From: Verrucomicrobiota bacterium
GTDB lineage: Bacteria > Verrucomicrobiota > Verrucomicrobiia > Opitutales > Opitutaceae
Direction: 5' to 3'
Assembly: GCA_023457715.1 (NCBI GenBank)
Contig: JAEWKR010000030.1
Location: 1 to 64,000 of the forward strand
DNA length: 64,000 bases
Below are positions 8,984-15,589 of the stretch, piece after piece. The notes beneath the pieces were generated by a model, which had not been told where the DNA came from, made no database searches, and saw nothing but the letters and a program-made list of their open reading frames with translations. Numbering within the stretch: position 1 is the first letter of the stretch; each line of letters starts with the position of its first letter. The position numbers were made by a program, and so were the translations under genes.

Positions 8984-9640
8984 TTAGATGCTGCCCCCGG
9001 CAGATGGGTTGAAGGTGTCGCCGCTGCCGCTGGGGTTGCCCGCGTCGTAGTTTCCCGTGGTGCCCAGCAGGCCCGTGTTGATCATGCCGGATTGGGATAC
9101 GCTGCTCCCGGCGTAGTCGTCGCTGTTCATGTCGCCGGCATAGCCGTAATCCTCGGCGGAGGGCTGCCGCGCCTTGAGCAGGTTGCCGATGACGAGGCCG
9201 CCCACGAAAAGGCCGCCAAAAAAGGCCAGCGGGTGCCGCCGGGCAAAAGTGCCGACATCATCGCGCAGCGTGTTCAGATCCGCTGAGCGGATGTAGCTGG
9301 AGATGCCTTCGATCTTGTCGGCCAGCTGGTGCGTCGCCCAAGCGATGTTCGGATCCTGCTGCTCGAACGCCTTCGCGGACTCGTGCAGCGAGTTGCTGTA
9401 GCCGCTGACGCGAGCCGCGGCCTGTTCCTTGGTTTCCGAGGCGAGGCGCTGGGCTTCGTCGCGGGCGCGCGTGGCGGTTTCGCCCGCGGCCGATTTGAGG
9501 CGCGCCGCGGTGTCCCGCGCGGTGGTGCTGATGGTCTGCTTTGCCTGCGTGAGGGTGCCCGTCACGCCGCTTTCGCTGCCGCCAAGGTTACCGTCGCCGG
9601 CGGGAGCGCATACGATCTGCCGAAGTTTTAGTGGGTTCAT
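8984..9640 (-). CDS. DUF883/apolipoprotein-like membrane-anchored protein
   Basis: A 218-residue protein with an amphipathic, alanine-rich helical region (KQTISTTARDTAARLKSAAG and ATRARDEAQRLASETKEQ), one hydrophobic helix (PLAFFGGLFVGGLVIGNLL) near residue 135, and a Gly/Asn/Ser-rich C-terminal tail. The helix-plus-anchor layout is that of ElaB/YqjD/DUF883 proteins, which bind the inner membrane and in E. coli associate with ribosomes in stationary phase; transfer of that role is inference. The ATG at 9640 is preceded by a good ribosome binding site (GGAAGGAAAAC), one of few in the window. First gene of the three-gene unit. Confidence 0.65.
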   Translation of the reverse strand: MNPLKLRQIVCAPAGDGNLGGSESGVTGTLTQAKQTISTTARDTAARLKSAAGETATRARDEAQRLASETKEQAAARVSGYSNSLHESAKAFEQQDPNIAWATHQLADKIEGISSYIRSADLNTLRDDVGTFARRHPLAFFGGLFVGGLVIGNLLKARQPSAEDYGYAGDMNSDDYAGSSVSQSGMINTGLLGTTGNYDAGNPSGSGDTFNPSAGGSI

Positions 9641-9912
9641 GTTTTCCTTCCGTCGTTGTTCCGTCGAGAGCCTGGAGGTGGCGACAGACAGCGCGGAACG
9701 GAAGTGGAGCGGTGCGAACAACAAGAAATCGTGCGAACGCGCATGGGCCGCGGTCGGGGCGCCGCTTTTTACGCGGTGTCATGGGTTCCCGGGTACGCCC
9801 CTGGGTCGGGCGGCCCGCGGGGCGCGTGACAGGGAAAATGCCGGGGTGCGAATCCTCCCACCCAAGGTCGCCGGTGTGGGCACGCCGGGCGGGCGCGCGG
9901 GGCGACGTTCAG

Positions 9913-10842
9913 TTACGAGCGGGCTTGTCGTCCCGCCCGGTGCAACTGCCAAGAGTTCCAGAGATTGTGCCACACCACGTAGCAGGTTGGCCCGAGGGCG
10001 ACCACCGGCGTGGCGTAGAGCAGCGCCAGGTAGATCGTGAAGGTCGTGTTCTTTTGGCCGAGCGACTGGCTCGCCTCCCGCGCGAAATGCGGCCCGCCGA
10101 TGCGATGCCCAAGCGCGAAATTGAGGATGCACACCGCCAGGCTCGTGGCGGCGATCAGGAGCAGAAGGGTGGGGGGGACGGATTGGAGCCGGATGAAATG
10201 CGAGGCATTGGCCGAAACGAGAAACAGCGTCACCACCCACATGCTGAACGAAAGGGTCCGCAAGCGGGCCGGCCATCCGGCGGCGGGTGGATGAACCCGG
10301 CGCAAAAGGAGCGCGGCACCCATCGGGGCAAACACGATGATGCACACCGTCCCCAGCACGCTGCCGAAGTCCGCTGGTGAAATCCGGCCCAGGACGGGCG
10401 GCAGAATCACCGGCGAGAGGGCTGCAATGGCCAGGTTTCCCAGGACGAACGAGGCCACGACATACTCCACGCGCCCGCGGAGGAAGCTGATGATGACCGG
10501 TGCCGCGATGGCCGTGGGCGCCAGCCCCGTGAAGAAGCCCGCCAGGGCTACCTCCGGCCCGCCCACCGCCGCTCCGATCGCCCAGCCCACAAAGGCCATG
10601 GCCACATTGGCGGTGAGCAGCCACCCGTGGCTCCGGTGAAGTGCACTGCGGCTCAGCTTCACCTGCAGGAAGACGATGAACAGCATCCCGATCACCAACC
10701 AGCGGATGAGGGGAGCGGCCACGTGCGCCTGCGGTACGAGGACGCCCGCCAGCATGGCGCCAATCAGGGCGAGGGTACGGTAAAGGCCGGTCAGCACCAC
10801 CCCACGCAATCCGCTAGGGTTCCGCAATGCAACGATGTGCAA
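9913..10842 (-). CDS. Bile acid:sodium symporter (BASS) family transporter
   Basis: About 309 residues with nine or ten hydrophobic helices, including LIRWLVIGMLFIVFLQVKL and GFFTGLAPTAIAAPVIISFLRGRVEY, the crossover helix region typical of the BASS/ArsB-like fold. Members move organic anions or similar solutes with sodium across the inner membrane; the substrate is not predictable here. No ATG is available at the 5' end: a TTG at 10842 gives the longest form, and GTG codons near 10800 are alternatives. The upstream gap holds a heptamer array. Confidence 0.75.
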   Translation of the reverse strand: MHIVALRNPSGLRGVVLTGLYRTLALIGAMLAGVLVPQAHVAAPLIRWLVIGMLFIVFLQVKLSRSALHRSHGWLLTANVAMAFVGWAIGAAVGGPEVALAGFFTGLAPTAIAAPVIISFLRGRVEYVVASFVLGNLAIAALSPVILPPVLGRISPADFGSVLGTVCIIVFAPMGAALLLRRVHPPAAGWPARLRTLSFSMWVVTLFLVSANASHFIRLQSVPPTLLLLIAATSLAVCILNFALGHRIGGPHFAREASQSLGQKNTTFTIYLALLYATPVVALGPTCYVVWHNLWNSWQLHRAGRQARS

Positions 10843-10859
10843 GCCCGCCCCCCAGCCCC

Positions 10860-10958
10860 CAAAACCAGAAACGAGAACGAGAAACCAGAAACCAGAAACG
10901 AGAAGAAACGAGAAACTAGAAACCAGAAACTAGAAACCAGAAACGAGAAACCAAAAAC
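10860..10958. repeat. Single-arm heptamer array (AAACCAG)
   Basis: About fourteen tandem units of AAACCAG/AAACGAG/AAACTAG with occasional one- or two-base slips run from 10860 almost to the stop of the transglutaminase-like gene. The strand bias is complete (purine-rich on plus), with no reverse-complement arm, so this array would not fold on itself. It is among the longest single arrays in the window. Confidence 0.85.
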
Positions 10959-10959
10959 C

Positions 10960-11913
10960 CTATCGCGTCGCCTCGACCGTCGCCGAGTTGCCGTGAGTCG
11001 ACCCCGCGAGGGCTGAGCCCTCGCTGCCGGGCGACGGCGTGCTCTTGACCTTGTCCAACGCGCCCAGGTGCAAGGGTTCGCCGTAGGGGAAGGCGGCCAC
11101 TCCGGCCATCAGCGTTCGGGCATCATCGAGCGGGGGTAGCGGATTCTGGGGCGCCCGCTTGGTCCAGTTTGTGGCGTAGCGCGTGCGCATCGACGTTTTG
11201 GTCGAGTCAAGCGTCAGCAGCCCGAGCGTCAGACCCAGTTGCAAATCCCGCTTGGAGCGGGTCACCCACGCCTCGCGCCAGTCGAAATGCGGCGGCGGAC
11301 GCGACGACCGGACGAAGAACCGTCCGAAAAGCTTGTAGGAAAGCCGATCGGTCTCCCGGGCGTTGCCGCGCAGATCGAGGAGGTCGTACTCCACGCCGCC
11401 GATCTCGGCCACGATCCACGCATGCTCCTTCCAATAAGAGGCTTCCAGCCGCCAGGTGATCCCCAAGGCCGAAAGGATGTGGGCGGCGAGCACGGCCCGG
11501 CCGTCACAGTCGTCCCTCATGTAGGCCCAGCCCGCATTGCGTCGGCGGGCGATCATTTCGTCGAGCGTCGCGTGGTATTCCTGCGGACCATAGATCCGGC
11601 GGTCGTCGTCGTAATCCACCAGCAGGTGCGAGACGTCGTTCACGATCACCAACTGCTGCAGGCGATCGGTCGTGATCTCGCGGATGGCAGTCGCAATGGG
11701 CTGCACGGCCGGATGATCCGCGCGCACCGTTTTTCCCATTTCGGTGCGGAAGTGCCGGATGCTGTGGCGGGGCTCCGGGGAGCGGGCCGCGGCGCCATGC
11801 TGGCCCCCGGGGGCGGCGCAGACGGCGAAGAACAAGGTCGCGTACGTGCACGCGACGGCGAAGCGGCGTCGCCCGATCTTTGTCTTCGCAGGTGCCCCGT
11901 TCCTCGTATCCAC
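10960..11913 (-). CDS. Secreted transglutaminase-like cysteine protease-fold protein
   Basis: About 317 residues from a GTG start. A signal-type N-terminus (RRRFAVACTYATLFFAVCAAPG) precedes a domain with the Cys-His-Asp order of transglutaminase-like proteins: Cys in MRDDCDGRAVLAAHIL, His in KEHAWIVAEI and Asp in YDLLDLRGN. That order and spacing support the fold; whether it cross-links, cleaves or does neither is unknown. The C-terminal 100 residues have no recognised domain. The stop codon lies at the edge of a heptamer array. No operon partner is evident. Confidence 0.6.
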   Translation of the reverse strand: MDTRNGAPAKTKIGRRRFAVACTYATLFFAVCAAPGGQHGAAARSPEPRHSIRHFRTEMGKTVRADHPAVQPIATAIREITTDRLQQLVIVNDVSHLLVDYDDDRRIYGPQEYHATLDEMIARRRNAGWAYMRDDCDGRAVLAAHILSALGITWRLEASYWKEHAWIVAEIGGVEYDLLDLRGNARETDRLSYKLFGRFFVRSSRPPPHFDWREAWVTRSKRDLQLGLTLGLLTLDSTKTSMRTRYATNWTKRAPQNPLPPLDDARTLMAGVAAFPYGEPLHLGALDKVKSTPSPGSEGSALAGSTHGNSATVEATR

Positions 11914-12113
11914 ACCGAACTACATCGGCATCGGGGAATCTCCTATCGAGCCTTTTCCTACGGTAAAACCCCCTGGGGTGCGAATCGTTTGCGCCGCTGA
12001 TGCATGCGGCAGAAAAAAATCCCCCCCCTGACCAGGGGGAGTTGGCCTGTCGTTGGTACAACATGCGGACGCGGCCTCGGCACGACGCACCCCCGACCCA
12101 TCCTGCCCCTTTG

Positions 12114-12130
12114 GTCACCTCAGGGGCGAC
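12114..12130. repeat. 17-bp palindrome, copy 1
   Basis: The sequence GTCACCTCAGGGGCGAC fits the consensus GTCACCY-N3-GGGYGAC shared by four sites here. It lies 45 bp before copy 2. Confidence 0.6.
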
Positions 12131-12158
12131 TCATTGTCAGGCCCGCCGCGACGGCATT

Positions 12159-12175
12159 GTCACCCAATGGGCGAC
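12159..12175. repeat. 17-bp palindrome, copy 2
   Basis: The sequence is GTCACCCAATGGGCGAC. It is 58 bp before copy 3. Confidence 0.75.
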
Positions 12176-12216
12176 CGTTTCTCGCACCGCCGTTACGCCT
12201 CCGCCCGGCGCGTTTT

Positions 12217-12233
12217 GTCACCTAATGGGTGAC
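12217..12233. repeat. 17-bp palindrome, copy 3
   Basis: The sequence is GTCACCTAATGGGTGAC. It is followed by AGTTTCCC, resembling the AGTTCTTCC after copy 4. It is 57 bp before copy 4, and both intervals contain CGCCCGGCGCG. Confidence 0.8.
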
Positions 12234-12273
12234 AGTTTCCCGGTTGCCGCCGAACGCCCGGCGCGGGCCGTTT

Positions 12274-12290
12274 GTCACCCCATGGGTGAC
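12274..12290. repeat. 17-bp palindrome, copy 4 (perfect arms)
   Basis: The sequence GTCACCCCATGGGTGAC has perfect 7-bp arms around a 3-bp centre. Its size and symmetry suit a dimeric DNA-binding protein site, but a degenerate repeat unit of about 58 bp is an equal reading. Confidence 0.8.
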
Positions 12291-12528
12291 AGTTCTTCCG
12301 TCGACGCGTGGCGGCGGCTACCGCGTTCGCCGGCCTGCCGAATTCCGCCGGGCAAACTTGGTCGGCGGCCGCTGGCGGCTGTGAAGGGGATCACGCAGGA
12401 TCAGCTGGATCTTGGTCTCGGCGGAGGTCGGCGTGGTCTTCATGCGCTGACGGTACCTCACCAAGGGCGGGGGCGTAATCGGGCCGGGAGACCAGCCCGC
12501 CATGGGAATGACCCCGGGGGCCTTGGGT

Positions 12529-12592
12529 TTCACTTTCACCCTCACTTTCACCCTCACTTTCACTTTCACTCTCACATTCCCTTACACTTTTC
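12529..12592. repeat. CACTTT hexamer array
   Basis: Tandem 6-nt units related to CACTTT/CACCCT run for about 64 bp upstream of the M3 peptidase gene. The same pyrimidine-rich word recurs at 30,917, 49,403 and 62,196, always intergenic and always with this strand on plus. Confidence 0.85.
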
Positions 12593-12663
12593 CTTCTTAC
12601 GTAACGACCCCGGCCTGACGTCTTGCCCAGCGGCCTTATGACACAGTAGGGTCGCTCTCTTAT

Positions 12664-14865
12664 ATGCCATCCCGTATCACTTCCCTCCCCGGGACGCTGG
12701 GGTCGCTGGCCGTGAGGGCCGCGTCCGTTTCACTCTGTCTCGCCGGCATGCTGGGCGCCGGCCTGGATCTTCGCGCCGCCGAGCCGGCGACCTCTCCTGT
12801 CACCGTGACCAATCCTCTGCTCCAAAAGAGCCCGCTGCCTTTCGAGTACCCTCAATTTGACCTGATCAAGCCGGCCCACTTCACGCCGGCGCTGCAGGCC
12901 ACGATGGCCGAACAGCTGCAGGAGGTGATGGCGATCGCCGATCAGCCCGAACCGCCTACGTTCGAGAACACGCTGGTCCGCCTGGAAACGGCGGGCGTCC
13001 GGTACAGTCGGGTCTCCGCCGTTTTCAGCAACCTGGCCGGCGCCCATTCGAATGACGAGTTGCGCGCCGTCGAAAAGGCGATGGCCCCCAAGTTCGCCGC
13101 GCACAGCGATGCGATCCGCCTCAACGCGAAGCTTTTCGCCCGCATCCAGGCGCTCCATGACCAACGGGAAACGCTCGGGCTGGACGCGGAGTCCCAGCGT
13201 CTGCTGGAACGCTATTACAAGGATTTCGTCCGGGCGGGCGCGAAGTTGCCGGAGCCCCAGAAGGAGGCCCTCCGCGCCCTGAACCAAAAGCTCGCCGCGC
13301 TCGAGACGGCGTTCGCCCAGAACGTGCAGAAGGAATCGATCGCCAAGTCGATTGTCGTGGCGACGCGCGAGGAACTGGCGGGCCTGACCGACGCCGAGAT
13401 TGACGCCGCGGCCGCCGCGGCCAAGGCGGCGAAGCGCGAAGGCTACCTGCTCACGTTGACCAACACCAGCAGCCAGCCCTCCCTTTCGTCCCTCCGGAGC
13501 CGCGCCGTTCGCCAGCGTCTGTACGAAGCCTCGATCAACCGTTCGAGCCAGGGTGGCGATTTCGACAACCGGGAGAATATTTCCGCCATCGCCCGTCTCC
13601 GCGCGGAAAAGGCCCGTTTGCTCGGATTCAACACGCATGCGGAGTACATTGTTGCCGAGCAGACCGCGGGTACCGTTGGGCGCGTCAACCAGCTCCTGGC
13701 CGACCTGGCGAAACCTGCGGTCGCCAATGCGCGGCGTGAAGCGGCCGACATCCAGGCGGTCATCGACGCCGAGGGCGGTGGTTTCACGCTGGCGGCCTGG
13801 GATTGGGATTACTACTCGGAGAAGGTCCGCCAGGCGCGTTACGCCTTCGATGAATCGAAGCTCAAGCCCTATCTCGAGATGAACCGGGTGCTCGAGGACG
13901 GCGTGTTTTACGCGGCGAATCGCTTGTTCGGGCTCACCTTCAAGGAACGCAAGGACCTGCCGGTGTATGAACCCACCGTGCGCGTGTTCGACGTGTTCAA
14001 CCCTGACGGTTCGCAACTGGCCATCTTCCTCGCCGATTTCTACGCGCGTCCGTCAAAGCGCGGCGGCGCGTGGATGAACGCCTACGTCAGCCAGTCCAGT
14101 CTGGTTGGCACCACGCCCGTCATTGGCAACCACCTCAACGTCCCGCAGCCGCCGGCCGGCCAGCCCACGCTGCTCACCTTCGACGAGGTGATCACCATGT
14201 TCCATGAGTTCGGCCACGGCCTGCACGGCATGTTCTCGCAGGTCAGGTACCCGCGCTTTGCCGGCACCGCCGTGCCGCGGGACTTCGTCGAGTTTCCCTC
14301 CCAGGTGAACGAAATGTGGGCGACCTGGCCGGAGGTCATCGCCCGGTTCGCCCGGCATCACCACACCGGTGAACCGATGCCGAAGGAGTTGCTCGAAAAG
14401 ATGCTTGCGACCGAGAAGTTCAACCAAGGCTTCAAGACCACCGAATACCTCGCCGCCTCGCTGCTCGACCAGGCCTGGCATCAGCTGAAGCCCGAGGAGG
14501 TTCCCGCCGCCGATGGCGTGCTGGCCTTTGAAGCGGAGGCGCTGCGCCGGGTCGGCCTCGATTTCGCGCCAGTCGCGCCGCGCTACCGCAGCGCGTATTT
14601 CGTACACGTCTTCCGCAACGCCTATTCGGCCGGGTACTACTCCTATATCTGGGCCGAGGTGTTGGATGCGGACGCGGTCGACTGGTTCAAGACCCAGGGT
14701 GGGTTGACCCGCACCAACGGCGACCGGCTGCGCCAGACCGTCCTCTCCCGCGGTGGCAGCGTCGACGCGCTCGAGATGTATCGGCAGTTCGCCGGGCGCG
14801 AACCGAAAGTCGACGCGCTGCTCAAGCGCCGCGGCCTGGACACCTCCGAAGCGGCCTCGAACTAA
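12664..14865 (+). CDS. M3 family oligopeptidase / peptidyl-dipeptidase Dcp-like, exported
   Basis: A 733-residue zinc metallopeptidase. The zinc motif is in FHEFGHGLHGMF (HEFGH, with the downstream glutamate in FVEFPSQVNEMW), and the M3 C-terminal signature region YSYIWAEVLDADAVDWF is intact. The first 40 residues (ending LDLRAAEPATS) form a long signal peptide, so it probably acts in the periplasm on oligopeptides, like Dcp. Length matches the 680-730 usual for the family. The ATG at 12664 has no evident ribosome binding site. The gene converges on a response-regulator gene across a repeat hairpin. Dcp and OpdA are not separable with confidence, so no symbol is given. Confidence 0.9.
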   Translation: MPSRITSLPGTLGSLAVRAASVSLCLAGMLGAGLDLRAAEPATSPVTVTNPLLQKSPLPFEYPQFDLIKPAHFTPALQATMAEQLQEVMAIADQPEPPTFENTLVRLETAGVRYSRVSAVFSNLAGAHSNDELRAVEKAMAPKFAAHSDAIRLNAKLFARIQALHDQRETLGLDAESQRLLERYYKDFVRAGAKLPEPQKEALRALNQKLAALETAFAQNVQKESIAKSIVVATREELAGLTDAEIDAAAAAAKAAKREGYLLTLTNTSSQPSLSSLRSRAVRQRLYEASINRSSQGGDFDNRENISAIARLRAEKARLLGFNTHAEYIVAEQTAGTVGRVNQLLADLAKPAVANARREAADIQAVIDAEGGGFTLAAWDWDYYSEKVRQARYAFDESKLKPYLEMNRVLEDGVFYAANRLFGLTFKERKDLPVYEPTVRVFDVFNPDGSQLAIFLADFYARPSKRGGAWMNAYVSQSSLVGTTPVIGNHLNVPQPPAGQPTLLTFDEVITMFHEFGHGLHGMFSQVRYPRFAGTAVPRDFVEFPSQVNEMWATWPEVIARFARHHHTGEPMPKELLEKMLATEKFNQGFKTTEYLAASLLDQAWHQLKPEEVPAADGVLAFEAEALRRVGLDFAPVAPRYRSAYFVHVFRNAYSAGYYSYIWAEVLDADAVDWFKTQGGLTRTNGDRLRQTVLSRGGSVDALEMYRQFAGREPKVDALLKRRGLDTSEAASN

Positions 14866-14870
14866 GAGAT

Positions 14871-14965
14871 CAGGGACTACAGACCAGGGACGAGGGACCA
14901 AGGACCAAGGACGCCGCCTTCAGGCGGACTGCCTTGGGCCCGCGGGCTCTGGTCCCTGGTCTTTC
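14871..14965. repeat. Heptamer inverted-array element (AGGGACC)
   Basis: The left arm (14871-14912) has about six units such as AGGGACG and AAGGACC; the right arm (14947-14965) is GGTCCCT-like. The core contains its own GCCGCCTTCAGGCGG stem. It fills the gap between the convergent M3 peptidase and response-regulator genes. Confidence 0.75.
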
Positions 14966-14972
14966 CGTCTGC

Positions 14973-15389
14973 CTACGCCACCGCTTCCTCTGGAAACAGT
15001 TCGGCGATGGTCTGCTTCAAGAACGAGGGATACACGGGCTTGAACAGGATGCGATCCACGCCAAGCCGGCTGTAATGCTCCGCCACGGCAGGATTGAGTT
15101 CCGAGCTGAAAACCATGATCCGGCCCTTGAAGGGCCGCCGACGGACCTCGGTCACCAGATCGATTCCATTCATGCGCGGCATGTGGTGGTCGGTGATCAG
15201 CAGATCGTACGCGTTGAGGTCCAGCTCGAGCCGTTCCAGCGCCTCGGCGCCATCCACCGCGCAGTCGATCTTGTGCCCGTCACGGGTGAAGACGGCGCGA
15301 GCGAGGTCGCGCAGTTCGCGTACGTCCTCCGCGTAGAGGATCCGCACGGTGCGGTGGGGTGAGGTTTCGAACGAGGTGGGAACGTTCAT
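14973..15389 (-). CDS. Single-domain response regulator (CheY-like receiver)
   Basis: A 138-residue protein that is essentially one receiver domain. Visible markers are the acidic pair in ILYAEDVREL, the phospho-acceptor Asp in LLITDHHMPRMNG, the conserved Ser in VFSSELN and the Lys in LFKPVYPSF. There is no DNA-binding or enzymatic output domain, so it probably acts by protein contact after phosphorylation by an unlinked histidine kinase; no kinase gene is in this window. An upstream TTG at 15407 would add six residues; the ATG at 15389 is preferred. Confidence 0.9.
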   Translation of the reverse strand: MNVPTSFETSPHRTVRILYAEDVRELRDLARAVFTRDGHKIDCAVDGAEALERLELDLNAYDLLITDHHMPRMNGIDLVTEVRRRPFKGRIMVFSSELNPAVAEHYSRLGVDRILFKPVYPSFLKQTIAELFPEEAVA

Positions 15390-15589
15390 GTGCAGCGAGC
15401 TTACCAACCTTGGAACGCGAACGGTATACAGGGTTCACCGCATTCGCGTTAAAAACGCATCAAATCGTAGCGCGTGTAGGGGCCCCGTCGTGCTCGGTGC
15501 GAACTAGCCCCAGCGGCGCGGCGTGGCGACCCTCCCCACCCTCATGTAGGGAGGGGTCTCCGAATCCCGACACGCCTGCCCTCCGGCGC

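Larger units (their letters stand above)
11914..12663. other. 750-bp gene-free region with palindrome array and hexamer array
   Basis: No convincing gene is seen. The plus-strand open frame across 12,000-12,641 lacks family similarity and reads through repeats. The region holds four spaced 17-bp palindromes (12,114-12,290) and a CACTTT hexamer array (12,529-12,592), and should also contain the promoters of the divergent transglutaminase-like and M3 peptidase genes, though no clear -35/-10 pair stands out. Confidence 0.7.

Noticed and set aside
12000..12641. Plus-strand open frame of 213 codons
   Set aside because: It runs through the palindrome and CACTTT arrays, so the protein is repeat-derived (HPMGDS, FHPHFH); no homologue-like core.
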